Below are positions 43,461 through 56,104 of a stretch of DNA of 64,000 bases, piece by piece (position 1 is the first letter of the stretch; every line of letters begins with the position of its first letter). The stretch covers positions 28,727,037-28,791,036 of the forward strand of contig CM026426.1 of the NCBI GenBank assembly GCA_014871385.1, in the 5' to 3' direction. Both the position numbers and the translations under genes were made by a program. The DNA comes from Ceratodon purpureus. Lineage: Eukaryota > Streptophyta > Bryopsida > Pseudoditrichales > Ditrichaceae. Below the pieces are notes generated by a model. The model saw nothing but the letters and a program-made list of their open reading frames with translations. It had not been told where the DNA came from and searched no databases.

Positions 43461-44071
43461 TTATTGCGGTTGCATGCTCCATGCACAATGGAAGTCCATG
43501 TAGACAACGTCCTCCTCTTTCCCGCTTATGTCAATAGCTCCCGAAAAAAGCTCACCAACGGGAGAGACCAGCATTTCATTCATCAAAGGGCGACTGCTTA
43601 TAGAATTCCATCCATCAAGGGCCAAAGTTCCACCGTACTTCATGACACTAGAAAAAATCCAGTCATTGGTCCCAATCCTACGGTGCACCCAATCCTACGG
43701 TGCATCCAATCCTACGGTGCACCCAATCCTACGGTGCACCCAATCCGTAGACCTCCAAGTGCTCACTCCCGGGGAAAGATCGTAACGAGTCACAGGAGAA
43801 CTACTCTGCTCCGACATGAATATTCCAGAGTTGTTAGGGAATTTGCCACCGCAATTTTTGAACAAGGTCAATATACCGGGTGTCAAGTTGGTACAGCGAC
43901 CTACACCAGTAGTCCGTACCCTGCAACTTTGTTATAGCCCAAATGACTGAGCATTTGCTCCAACCTCTTTGCAAAAATCGACTTGCATAGGGTACATTGA
44001 ACTATCTCAGTCTTCTTCTTCTCCGGATCAGTCACATTGATAGACCATTGTGAGCAGCCTCTAGACGCCAT
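43461..44071 (-). pseudogene. BED-finger/DUF659 hAT-like transposase relic
   Basis: MASRGCSQW at 44071 opens a BED-type finger: W near the start, then VQCTLCKSIF and MLSHLGY giving the C-x2-C...H pattern. FKNCGGKFPNN follows. After a tandem-repeat insertion comes a DUF659-like block, KYGGTLALDGWNSISSRPLM and VSPVGELFSGAIDISG (43650-43510), typical of plant hAT-related transposases. The C-terminal dimerisation domain was not found and stops interrupt the frame. hAT enzymes move DNA by cut and paste; this copy cannot. Confidence 0.65.
43676..43752. repeat. 17-bp tandem repeat in the hAT-like relic
   Basis: About 4.5 units of CCAATCCTACGGTGCAC. The same unit with its flank (TTAGTCCCAATCCTACGGTG) occurs once at 43326-43352 within family G copy 2, so the array seems to have been seeded from sequence 350 bases away. 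Confidence 0.85.
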
Positions 44072-44299
44072 TGTTGCACTTGATAAATCGCCTGGAAAAA
44101 CTGCAAAAAGTGTGGGTAACAAGTCAACAAGAGAACTAGAGCCTCCGAAGAAGCTCTAATTCAAGACACTTCTAAACGCCGCCATTCACCATGCAACAGA
44201 TACAAACGTATGTTAGTGCAACTTGCAGCCCATAGAGTACAATTCAAAAGTAGAGTGACAACTTCCAGGAAGGGTCTTTTATACCCATCTTCAGATATG

Positions 44300-44720
44300 T
44301 CACACGGGAGGAGAAAAAAATCAAGGGAGGACGGCCCCCCCAGCCGCTCAGGAAGAGGAGGGCTGTCAGATCATCGGTTGTCAGCGAGGCCGTCGCCGCC
44401 AACGGCCCCCTACGCGGCCGCATAAAGCCCCTCCTGCGGCAACGACGGCCCCTTCGTTGCCGCCGATGGCCCCTCCCCGACCGCGACAATGGCCCCCCCC
44501 GCCCGCGATGATGCCCCCCTCCTCTAGGCGGCAAAGGACCCCCCCCCCCCCCCCCCCCCCCCTAATCCGCAGGGACGGCCCCCACATGTCCGTGGCAACG
44601 GCCTCCTCGTTGCCACCGACGGCCGCTCTCTTCCCCCTACAACCCCTCCTCCGCCTTCCCAAACATGTTTCACTCCAGGGTGAAAGTTGTTCCCGTTTTT
44701 TTTTTTTTTTGAAAGTCACA
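44300..44720. repeat. GC-rich low-complexity block with C24 run
   Basis: Gly/Pro/Arg-coding low-complexity DNA rich in ACGGCCCC, CCGCCGATGG and CCCCTCC words, an uninterrupted C24 at 44539-44562 and a T15-16 run near 44697-44712. Apparent ORFs on both strands are compositional. Similar in style to 29205-29700. Confidence 0.75.
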
Positions 44721-44779
44721 AGACGTCTTGGTGCGCTGGCGGACGTCATGACAACCCTGTATCAGATCCACCGCCGTTA

Positions 44780-45138
44780 CTGAATCGGAGATTCTTCATA
44801 GAGAAGTATGGATTTGGGACAACAGAGTTGATCCCATGAAGCTTACAAGATGGAAGGGACAACCATTTGATGACAGGAAGTGTGTGTGCTTTTCTGGCAA
44901 GCCAGTTGGTGCCTATGGGCTAAATGGGTACTTCTGGAAATCCAAGAAGAAAAGAAGAATTAGGAAGAGGGTTCAGGAGCTCATGACGGCTCTTTATCAA
45001 CGGAAAGCAGTGTCGCACTTACTCCCCTACAAGATGGCTAGGGGGATTGTGTTGGAGGAGAAGAATGAGAAGGTGAATTGGGCCGCCTACGCTGCAGCAA
45101 CAAAACTAACCCAACATAAAACACATGCTCGGACGTAG
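44780..45138 (+). CDS. Conserved-looking hypothetical ORF
   Basis: The frame reads REVWIWDNRVDPMKLTRWKG, then PFDDRKCVCFSGKPVGAYGL, a basic KKKRRIRKR helix and SHLLPYKMARGIVLEE followed by KVNWAAYAAATK, stop at 45136. The VNWA segment resembles the VNWAGAA/VDWVAEA block of the RING-like family, so this may be a far relative of its N-domain. A later frame (45363-45543) could be a coiled-coil continuation. Function unknown. Confidence 0.35.
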
Positions 45139-45545
45139 TCAAGCTCGGTAAGGCAAAAGAGGAAACTCCAGCTCAACGAGGTGAGTGGCAAAAGATTTTA
45201 GTGGATCCTTGGGAGCTGCACTGAGGGGTATGAGAAGGGTGGGGGAGCTCAATGAGCGAAAAGATTTCAGATGGAGATGAAAACCATTCCTGGCTGGATT
45301 ATATGGAGAAATTGTTGGTTGTGGAGAATATGTAGCTTGAGACAAGGATCGAGGCCGAGCAGGTGGCTACTCGGACGAGAGAGATACATGCTAGTAATAT
45401 GTCCTTCAATGTGGTGGTGGTAAGTATCATGAAGAAGAGGCTGAAGACGTACGAGAAGGATTTAGTGAGAGCTAGGTCAAAGGGAACAATGGATTTGTCG
45501 GAGCTTTTGGCCTTGGAGGTGAAAGTGATAGCATATGCTGACTGA

Positions 45546-47603
45546 GTACAAGGCAAACGGAACAAAAGGAAGCATATGGAGAAGTCTGATTTTGCGTTGG
45601 ACGAGGCTCTCTCAATTTAGAGCCAATCAATGGTAGTGAAGCGCATGTAGGTCAAGGCTCCTCAAGCTGTGCATGCACACCTTGGGCGTGCAAGTATTGG
45701 CTTGCATATGAGACCACTGCCCTTGGTCTACTCAATAGAGGAAGCAGGCAATGGTGGAGGATCCATTGACATAGACAGCTGCTCTCTTTGTTGATATCCG
45801 TTTCTAGATTCACAGATCATTGTTTTTAGTTGTAGGCACATCTATCACCCATGGTCAACATTGGTAGTATTTACTCGTGGCTTAGAATGATATGCTCCTA
45901 GCTGCAAATAAGTTCAGCCCATCCAATGGATCATGAGGTTTCAGATGGAGAGGTGTGCATAGTTTGGGACGTCCTAGCGGCGAAGGTGATGAGTGGATCA
46001 AGATGCTCACGGAGTGTGCATCTACTACTACTGCAGACTTAGCAGCTAGAAATGAAGTCGCTAGAGCACATCATATGGTCATCCAAGAAAAAGGTAATAT
46101 TGTACACATGTACCTTCTATGATCTCTATCATTTTCAGTGTACAAGGCTTGTGTCACTGAAAATGGTAGCTGTCACCTAAGGATGTGTCATTGGGAATGG
46201 TAGAATTGTAAATTTTGCAGTGCTAGAGGTATTGTTTGTATATTCCTAATCTTTATTTTTAGGATTTGTTCTAAGTTGATTATCGTACACTGTAATGCGG
46301 TTATGTCAGAGCTAGTAGTTTGGAGTTTTTGTACACGTACATGATGTTATATGTTTGTACATAGAATTGCATTTTTTTTTTGTATAGTTGGTGGTGTCGC
46401 TTAGTTTGTATGTTCATTGCACTTGTTTTGTGAAGTTGCATGTCCATGTTTACGGTTCCACTGTTTGTACTTCAAATTGTATTGAGCATGTGTCCGTCCA
46501 TTCACTTGTAGGTTTTGCACCTCTTGATCATCTCTAATTAGTGTCTTATCTTTATTTTTATAGTTCTTTAGTGTTACTAGGGTATCGAATCTAATTTATA
46601 CAGATAATATGTACTATGTGTACAAACTTGTATTTGTTTACAGTCAAGTCTAGATTATTTAGACATTGTTTGTACATTTAAGGCTCCAGTCCAAACCATA
46701 AAATACTATGTGTTACTTAACATTGCATAGTGCATGGGACTGAGAGCGAAGCAAGCAACAATGACAAGCTCATCTACATTGACGTGGGAAGAAGGGATTT
46801 GCCAACCAATGCTGGTTTTTTGGAAGACATTAGGGGAAAAATCAGGTCACAAAGAATATTTACAAACTAGCACGTGAGAGAAAAAAAAAAAGGGTGCCCG
46901 TGCACTTTTGCGGTGGCACCACTCAGGCCACCGTGGTGCCAGCCCTGCCGGTGAGAGGAGCTGATCGAATCACCTCGAGCTCACGCGTGTGTCAAGCAAT
47001 GCTACAATTGCAGCGCAAACAACATGCTGGCTACGAGGCACAGATCCCAAGCCAACTAGGTTGTGTTAACAAACTTTCTGCCAACGCATTCAACAAGGGA
47101 GTAAGGAGTCAGCCCACCTACCTCCTCCACCAACAATATGTGGTACTCCATCTCCGCCGTAGTTGTTGCCAACAGTTATGGAAATAGGGTGCAGCCAGCA
47201 AGGGTAAGTGGACTATACATTGTGCTTGCGATATCATGTTTGGTTTAGTATATGTTTTATCCTCCCCAGGCCGGTCTGCAACCTTCTCCCTTGATGAATG
47301 CAATTCTACTTCTATAACAACATGATGCCAACAAAGTTTAGGGTTCACGACAATTGCAACTTTCACGAAATAGTACAACAAGGTGGTAGCCACATGTACA
47401 AAATGGAAATACAATAGGATGACATTCATCATAAGTGTCCAAAAAAGGAGGTTTGGTTTCCACAAGGTCTGACCCCTCACTATTGGAACTACTTATACAC
47501 TGCTGACAGCAACTACTCGCTACCACCGCAGTCGAGAACATAGAGTCCGAAATCAAAGCAGCACATGAAAATAAAACGTGGAACAACGTCAATGCCGCTA
47601 ATA
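45546..47603. other. Long region without a credible gene
   Basis: Moderately AT-rich, many TTTGTAC/TGTACAT words between 46200 and 46700. ORFs 46894-47187 (plus) and 47118-47592 (minus) are short and without motifs. Probably spacer or decayed 3' end of family copy D. Confidence 0.45.
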
Positions 47604-49497
47604 CTAAACCGCTATGGCACCATCCACTGAGGTTTTAATGGCGTCAATAAGCTGGTCAAGGGCACGTGCATTTGAGCCCCCCGATGTCTCCTCGGACTGT
47701 GTGACACTGCCACTGCGTTCACCTCCATCTGAGCCTGTGTCCTCGGCCTCTTCATGTAGAGGGGCTTGTGTCACTTGGAGGAAGCTTAGGTCATCTAACC
47801 TCTGGGTGTTGTCAGCACCATCGGCCTCCCCTGTGGCTGATGACAGCATCTCCACGGACTCAGTGGAGGTCTTTGTGGTGACAAATGGATCTGAAGCCCC
47901 TTAGGGCCATCGATATGGGCCTTCTTCCTAAATTGGTCTTTCTCCTCCGAAGGACGAGAAGTATGCTCAGCCGCCCTCTTATTGCCAGCAAAGGAGCTTT
48001 GGTAATCAGGTACACCCACCTCGGATTAGAGAATCTCCTGTAGTAGGTAGAGCTCCGCCTGAGCTCACTCATGCATTGGAAATCTCCACAGCCCAAGCCA
48101 ACCTCCACTCAAGGCGCGAAGGCAACCACTACACTTGATGTCAAGGGAGAAGACAACCTCAAACATGCAATGTGGGTGTGCTAAGCAGTCACATGTCAAG
48201 GGTATACAAGCGGTGTCAACAAAGTACAAGTCACAGAAGGGAAAAGGGTCTAAAACCTAAATGAGGAGGGTTTAAAACTCAGATGGGAAGTGTGGGAGTA
48301 CATTCTTTGTCCGTATGAATGCCGCTGCTAGCTTGAGTGACCTGATCTCTACACTAAGCACCCCGGCCTTTGCCTTAGACTTCACTATATCCCTCTTCAA
48401 TGCTACCAGCAAAGTCTCCTTGGTGTCAATGCGTTGCTGGGCTTCTTGGGCAGCCTTGCTCAACCACCAAGCCAGGCCAGAGCATCAAACCGCCTCTTCT
48501 CTCCATTGTTGCCAACAGCCTCTACTTTCTTGCTGGCAGCAAGGTGGACGGCCACATCCTCATAGAATCAGTTCTCCTCATCCTCCTTCTCCCTCAATAA
48601 AGCACGTTGATTTCGCAAATCTCTAGCAAGTCGCTCCCTCTGAGCCTCCTTCTTTGTAAGGTTGGCCTGAGCTCTTGCTTTCTTGGTCCTAGCTTGGTCC
48701 AACTTCGCCTTCAGATCCAAGGTGGGTCGGTCTTCATCTTTGCTGCTTGCAGGGGAAGACTTGGGATGCCTTTCCTCCTCACTCACCAGGGCTGTCTTTG
48801 CTTTGAGCCTGCTTCGAGTGCGACCTGGAACTCCCTCTACTCCATGCCCTCCCTTGCTGCTGCTCTCGGTAACAAGGACGCCGTGGCTAGGTTGAGTGGC
48901 GAGTCCGTCAATGGCCAGGGATGTGTTGCCAGCAGAGAACTTGTCAACGATGTGGCTAGCAAGCACATTAATGCTGGCCTTAATCTGCTCTCTCAAGGGT
49001 GTGGGTGAGAGCTTGAGAGGGTTGCGGGCAGCCTACTTCTCATGTGCCTTTTGGAAGGACTCCACGTTTTGTGCCCACTTGACCTCATTGCCCAACTTAA
49101 AGCTCTAGATGACAAGCTCGAAGAAATGAGGTATTACATGTGTTGTTGTCAGGGTCACCTCCATACACCTTTGCATGCATCTCTGTATAAGCCTCAATGG
49201 CTTGCTCGTCACTTCAATCAGAAATGTAGTGGCACCCAGATCACCACTCCGGCCACTGCTCTATAAACAAGGATTTCTTGCATACCTTGTCACTGCTGAG
49301 TTCAGAGAATGGGTTCCATTATTGTAGAGGCCAAGTGTATGGTGGAAGAACTGGCTGTCGTAGTTTTCCCTCTTCCTTCCAAGAAGAAAGCGTGCAATCA
49401 CATGGAGCTTCAACGCCTTGTCATCCGGTAGCAACTTCAAATTGAATAGCCGGTGCCATGACGTAGCAACCGGCTCCTCCTTGCTACCCGCAACCAT
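47604..49497 (-). pseudogene. RING-like family, diverged copy D
   Basis: From ATG 49497: ATSWHRLFNLKLLPDD, RFLLGRKRENYDSQFF and LGLYNNGTHS match the N-domain of A-C. Then VKWAQNVESFQKAHEK and NPLKLSPTPLREQIKASI, the LNPLK block. A Lys/Ala coiled coil follows (LDQARTKKARAQANLTKKEA, about 48690-48600), another at 48463-48280, then an acidic Ser-rich end at 47855-47604. A clear finger is not preserved. There are stops at about 49263, 49020 and 48565. The order of blocks supports membership; sequence identity is low. Confidence 0.5.
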
Positions 49498-49910
49498 GGC
49501 TGCACCACAACCACAAATTAGTGGTGACACAATATACCCACTGCCAAAACTTTCAAAATTCTAAGGATAAAAGACTTGAAAACGGACGCTGGAAGTGCTT
49601 ACCCTACTTGCTACTAGCACAATTGTTAGCAATACAATCACCTCAGCTTCTTGCCGATAGTTCATGAAATTCCGACAATAGACACACCTAAGTATTTAGA
49701 TTTAGAATAGCTAGTGTATGTCACTACTATTTGAAGACTGAGCTCAATGCTGGACTTGGGCAGCTAAACTAAACAACTACAGATACGCTACCATAGCTGA
49801 ATAGTGCTAAGGGCTTTACCTGAACAATGTTGCGCCTTGAAAAGCGCCTCTTATTCCTCTGTTGTTGTCTCTCCCACACCAAACTTCCTCCCCACACCCG
49901 TCCTAGCACT
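49498..49910. other. Upstream region of copy D
   Basis: No gene seen. It should hold the promoter of copy D, but no TATA-like site stands out. Confidence 0.35.
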
Positions 49911-50060
49911 CCTTGAGCTTGCTTGAACCTCCGCAACAAACCTCGTCCACAACATCCCTTCAGCTCACCCACCGTCCGCGCCGAACCTCCTCAACAGCAC
50001 CCCTTTAGCCCATCCACCCTCCGCGCCGAACTTCCTCCACAGCACCCCTTCAGCTCTCCG
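49911..50060. repeat. Minisatellite upstream of copy D
   Basis: Two to three units of about 45 bases around CACCGTCCGCGCCGAACCTC and CAACAGCACCCCTT (49968-50058), with a looser unit before. Confidence 0.7.
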
Positions 50061-52649
50061 GGTCCTACAAAGCATTGACCGTAGGCAATGACGATAATTC
50101 CAATGTCGTCTGCACTGCAACGCCCTTCGCTGCCGGTCTGCTCTTCCGCCTCTTCAGCATCTCCCAAGACTTCCAAGTCTCCTTGCCGGACACTCCTCCA
50201 GCAGCTCAGCTCAATGCTAACTGTCTACAACGGAGCGCAGAGACATATGGTGGCAGCAATGAGGGCAAGAGATGGAAGGGAAGCGCTCCTCTTCCTCTTG
50301 ACATCGCGCGGTTAAGGATGCCGCGGTCATGGGTAAATGACCGCGGCATTACTGTACTCCCCATTCAAGCTTTCACATCATTTTTTTTTAAATTTAAAAA
50401 TATTAAAATTTCAGAAAATAATCCAAGAAAATTGGAAAAAGTCAATAAAAATAAAGATATATATAAATAAATATAAAAAACTAAAACACAACAAAAACCG
50501 AAACAAAACATAACCTAAGATAATGAAAGATAAGTGAAACAAAAACCGGGACAAAACAAGAATTAAATGAAGACATAATAGAAACCAAAAGAAAAGAAAA
50601 CCTTATTTGTAATTTGAAAGTGGTCTGAATTTGGGAAAAAATAACCGAAATTGGAAAAATAATCGAATTTAAAAATGAACGATGAAAAATAATAAAATTC
50701 AGAACATAACAAACTGTCAAAAATAATAATAGCTAACAAAATTATCTCAGTTTGGGAAAAAATAATTAAAACATATTAATAAAAACCAAAACAAAACAAA
50801 ACCTAAAATAGTGACGATTGGTATAAAAAGGAATGAGAATTTGGAGAGGAAGGAAGATAATGTAATCTTAAAAATTATTAACTTGTAGTTATCTTAAAAA
50901 TCCATTACTTATATCTTATTAATTCCATGATCAACGTGTACACCTTATTCTACAATATCTATAATGGGGAAATACAAAGGAACTTAGAAAACCCAATTTT
51001 TAACAATGACAGTGAACAAAATTATGTGAGAGTGGAAAAAAAAACGAACTTTCTCTTTGATGTTTTGTGTGACTATGAAATATAAATAAATGACCTTCGA
51101 ATTTTTATATTAGAAGAATGAGATAAAAATAAAATTAAAAAACAGAATACCATTAAAGACATGTGATATTTACAAAAAGAAATTATAACTAATGAGCTTG
51201 TCTCCTTGTCCTTGTCTTGTAGTCTATATTCATTAATATAAATTAAAACAAACAAAAACAAATTAGAAGGATTTCATCTATTCAACTTCCGTTTAAAAGA
51301 CTTATAGAATACATTAAGAAACATAAAACTCAAAAATTAAAAAAATTATCTAAAAATTAAAAATAAGGAAATTCAATTAAGAAATGATGAAACTTGCCCC
51401 TAAGGTCTTGTAGAATACACTCAGAAATATTAAATGAAAAAACTTAATAAAAAGGATATATGATCCAAAATTAAGTTTAATTGATTTGTAAGCAAGATTA
51501 CCTTATAAGAGAACATGATTTAAACATTAAAATTTGGCATTGTGTAAAATCTATAAATAACATTCATATATTTTTTAATTTGAATCTTATATTCCAAATA
51601 TAAGATTTTATAGAAAAGAATTCTAGTCTTATTTGTCTAAATATGGATCTTGTTTTCTTAACCATGTATTTGCACCTCTCTTAAATTTTGTAAGTGAATT
51701 GCTTGAATTTTATTTTATTTTATTTTTAATTATTATTATTATTTAACTATTTCATCTATTCTCTTATACTACTTTCTATTTTCTTAATACAATGAAAATG
51801 TTACACCAAGAGCGTCACACTATTTACAATGGGATGGTATGATGGTTGAAGTAGCTTAATAGTATTGTTATTATAAGGTAGTATATAAGAATATATAATT
51901 TGTTAAAATGTACATTTCAAGACAGTTTGATCGTCTATGAAACTGTTCGCTTCACTGTACTCTCTATGCGATACCGTTCAAATGAAAAAATAATAATTAA
52001 CCATAACATTACCCTTCTACAAGACTCTGGATGTGAAGAGAAAACAGATGAAGTAACACTCAGGCTCTGAGCCCCTCAGCAAGTTCAATGTCGACGTCGC
52101 AGGCAACATCCTCGACGCCAGCACTGTTGTCAACATCCTCGACATCTACATCGTTCACAGCAGCATCCCTCTATACATCTTCGTCGTTCCTACTTCCAAC
52201 CATGTCCTCGTTGGTATGCCATTATGGCTCTTCTTCCACGAAGCCATCTCCTCCATCTTCCACGACTTCTTCAATAACCCACGCTCTGCCAACACGCCGC
52301 CTCCTTGACCTCCACTCCTCACAGGCGTTGCCAGCATTTGATTGATGCCACCGATAGCGTCTTTTGGATGCCGCTACGGCCCTTGGTCCATCAACTGGGT
52401 CAGGTACAGCTCCCTGGATCTCCAATTTCTTGTTATATCAATGTTGTATGTTTCGGTACCAATGCTTTGATAGTTGCAGTATCGCACTAGTGCGAGCTTG
52501 GCCACCACCATGGGATGTATGTGCTTGATGTGCCGCCTTCGCTAGATGGTGTGACTTGTCCATACCTTGGCAACTCCAGACTCCTAGGATCCCATAGTGA
52601 TCCACAAACCAAGAAGAGTGCCTCACAAGTACATGTTGTCACCAAGAAG
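50061..52649. other. Mostly AT-rich non-coding region
   Basis: From 50380 to 52000 very AT-rich with AAAACAAAACCTAA-like words near 50500 and 50790, suggesting internal duplication. The Ser/Thr-rich ORF 52088-52345 is low-complexity and not called. No TE domain seen. Confidence 0.45.
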
Positions 52650-53340
52650 TAGGGAGTTGAAAGCCACTCGCGGAGGTGAAGTAGGCGGCCCTTGAAGAAA
52701 GACCAGAAGCATCAATTGACAGATTAGAGAACATACCATTTAGTGAGTAACATGCACCTCTCCAAAGACCTTTAAGTATGCCTTTCCCCACTTTTGTATC
52801 TTTTGTTTGAACTGCATCCGCTACTCTGGTGTAAATACTAATCCGTTCAAATATGGTAGGGCCTCTTCAAAGGCTTTCTACATCTGAGCCTTTGCAATGC
52901 GGTCAGCTCCACTGCCAGTATAATTATTCTCGGCTTGACAAATATGTTTCCAGGCCTTATCATTGCCAGACGAAAGGCTTGGCCTAAAAAGTCTGTTGGC
53001 AACAATTCCACTGAGAGATGGTTTCTGTGGCACGTTTCCAGTGTTGCCACTCAGCTTTAGGACCCTCTTAATCTCCACATGTCCACCATGAGCCCCAATC
53101 GCGAACAAGGACTTCTCCATCTCTTCAATTGCAGTAGCCCTGAGTCTTTGATTCCGTATGTTCCAAACATACATGCTATGCATGTGCACAATCTTCTTTG
53201 TCAATTGAATATGGGCATGGAGTGTACAAATGTGCACTGTGGACAAAGAAATTGGCAGGATAGGCCTCCATCTAGTAGATGTTGTCATATCACAAGGTTC
53301 TTTTGGCACGCTTCTAGAAAATAGTCCTCCCACCCAGTTT
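52650..53340 (-). pseudogene. Possible RING-like family remnant E
   Basis: Minus strand: KANWVGGLFSRSVPKEP at the 53340 edge, then AIEEMEKSLFAIGAHGG, KAWKHICQAENNYTG and, after a stop, KAFEEALPYLNGLVFTPE and KIQKWGKAYLKVFGEVHV. The NWVGG and FGEV pieces faintly recall family blocks, but in a different order. It ends exactly where the CCGGA-rich retroelement starts. Weak call. Confidence 0.25.
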
Positions 53341-53793
53341 GCTTTGTGGGATCCACGAAAGTAGGAATAAACCGGATGATCCCCAACCGGAGCTAGGATT
53401 CAATTAATTTTTGATTATTTTAGTTAATTAGGTAAAAATAGGCCAGACACTATCCGAATTAGGAATTAGTCAAAACCGGATACTCAAGGATCATTAAAAT
53501 TGTTAACTTGAAAGGTATTCTCGGATCCAGATCTGAGAATCCAAATGAGGAAACTGGATGGAGAGACCGGATCGGGAATCCGGTCCGGAGTTGACTGTTG
53601 CAGTAACTGCGTGGGGGATCCGATCCAACGCGGGAGTCATCATGACCGGATAACGTTTGGCTTGGTACGGTCGCGGCTGCAATTAAAACCCCGCTTTGGA
53701 ATTCATGATTTCCTGGATATATTAACGGGGGTGTTAAAGTTTGAAGTTCTTTTTGTGGATTGTGAGTAGAGAGTGAACGAGTGGTGAGGTGTA

Positions 53794-56024
53794 TTGTCTT
53801 TTCCAAGTCATCGGCGATTGGATTGCTGGATTTCTTGTTGTTGGGCCGTAAAGGGAGAGATATGGGACTTAGCCATGGCAAACATAGCGCTCAAGGTTCT
53901 CAGTCCTACACTTCCGACAACGGAGAGAGAGATGCAGGAATTGATAGATGATCTAACTTGGATGAGGTGCCAAGGATTGCTTTCCCGGCCTGGTTGTTGA
54001 GGGATGAGGCGATGGTGAGGAAAGTAGTAGAGGGGCCGAATAACAGATGGGATAACTCAACTCAGTGGACCACGGATATGTGGGCGGATACTTACAATTT
54101 TGTATAGGAGGGATACGGTTGGGCGACTAGGACGGATAAGTATATCTAGGATGGGTTCGTCGAGAAGATCCATAGGAACAATGGGTTTGTGATAGACGCG
54201 TGCAAGGACAGGAGAGAGAGAGACAGGTCTTAGCCTTTCTCATTTCGATCTGTAACCGACGAAACTGGAACAAGTCACCATCACGGTCGGAAACACCATC
54301 TTCGAAGCTCTCACTGGCGTGCGACCCGTGAACAGGGCCCAAATCATATTAGATGTTGTACAGAAGTTACTGCCCAAAGTTGGAAAGAAGCCGACTCGGA
54401 TCACCCCGATCCTGTTTCACTTCTACCATGCGAAGGATCTTCTGGTGGATGAAGAGGAGTGTGACTACAAGGTGGCTAAAGACCTCGTCTATTTCAAGGA
54501 GGACCACGGAGGAGAAAAGGAACAGCAAGAGGAGGATACCAATACGACATCAACGGAAGAGCAGGAACCTGAAGTGGAGGTGCTCCCGGAAACTCCCCAG
54601 CAAAGTCCCACTCTAGTTCCCGTTCTCAACGGGCTACCTCCCACTACGCAGAACCCTCCACTGCCCGGGATGATACGGCAAGGAATGCAGTCAGTTCTAG
54701 GCAGGGTTTTATGGATGACCCATTTCGAGCACTCAGAGATGGAACCCGGGACATCCAGGCTACTTACAATCGGATCGAGTCAATGCTCATGAGGGTGTGC
54801 GTGTCGTGGGGAAGCTGCGAGCCTGAGCAGATCCTCCAGGAAATCGAGTTTTTGAGGGATACACCTCAACTCTGGGCCGACAAGCAGCAACTGGAGCTCC
54901 AGGTAAAGGAACTCACCGCGGATCAAGCGGTGAAGAGCGAGGAGATTTGTAAGTTCTATGCCGGCGAGGAGCAGATCCTGAATGAGATCCGGAGGTTGGT
55001 AGGGGTTCCGAGAGAAGTAGTCAACAAGGCCTGGATGTTCGATGAGAACGTGATGACCAAGGCCAATGAGCCCGATAAGCAGAAGATCGTTACATTCTTG
55101 AGCAGGTACGAGTTCTCGATGAACCAGTTTATGAAGCAGTTCTCGATGAACCAGTTTATGAAGACCCTGAAGCTTATGAAGCAGTTGCTCTGTCCAGAAA
55201 CCGGAAACTAGGGGGTCGATCAGAGACTACCAGGATCTTCCTCTAGGAAAATGGTATAAGAGTCCCGTGGAGCGATGTTTAAGGCACTGCAGGAGCAGAT
55301 TCAGTCGCCACAGACTGACAATGATCAGGTGATGGTACCGGCCGGAGTTCAATCTCCGAGTATTTTTGGTCCACCTTCGACAATTGCGGACCTGATGCGT
55401 CTGGCGGAAGCTGAACCGATGTCTCCCGGGGCCAGTATTGCGCAGGAGGTTTGTTCGATCCCCCTTGCTCACATGAAAGTCACGGGAGTTACGATTACCA
55501 AGAGACAATCCGAGGAGAGGACAATCACGGAAGAGCTTACCTGTATTGTTCAGGCTGCAATTGCCCCGACAGTCGGAGACGTTGCAATCCCTGTACATCA
55601 GGGAGAGCTCGCCAGAACGGAGTGGGGAACTTCCATGTCTCCACCCAGACGTACCTGAGTAATTTTGGACCGAGCACTCACCCCATCTCCCACTGCCCGG
55701 ACTCTACCAGTCACACCTACCCTCGCCAAGACACCTGTGGTAGACTCTCCGGACATTTTATCAGGGACCACGCACACGTTGCGGAAGAGGAAGGAGCCGG
55801 ACAAGCCCAACACGATCGACTTGGGTTCCGATAAGGATTCGGAAGAGTTGGATTCTTTTGGGAGTTCCCCATCCAAGACGTCCGGAACGCGTACTCGTAC
55901 CATGACACCGGATAGCACTCCTACTCCTCTGGGTACCCCGACCAAGTCTTCTAAGACCCAGATCGTCACCATGTCATTAGAGGTCAAGTCCAAGGAGATG
56001 AAGGCTGAGGGGAGAGCAAAGTAG
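53794..56024 (+). pseudogene. Retroelement accessory ORF
   Basis: Plus-strand frames joined across frameshifts: RIAFPAWLLRDEAMVRKVVE and TQWTTDMWADTYNF (53960-54105), VTITVGNTIFEALTGVRPV (about 54270), LLPKVGKKPTRITPILFHFY, an acidic linker, a coiled coil (KQQLELQVKELTADQAVKSE, about 54880), DLMRLAEAEPMSPGASIAQE (about 55390), then a Ser/Thr/Pro- and Lys-rich tail to TAG 56022. TGA at about 55656 and the earlier stops disable it. Function unknown; block order resembles the extra ORF of the Gypsy element at 39394-41296. Confidence 0.45.
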
Positions 56025-56104
56025 AAATCGGCAAGGGCTTCCAAGGGGAAGGATCGGAGTCGAGGACAACGCGGTCGAAGGACACCCGGGAGAAGACAAA
56101 GAAG

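Noticed and set aside
44244..44783. Gly/Arg- and Pro-rich ORFs around the C24 run
   Set aside because: Low-complexity artefacts open on both strands.
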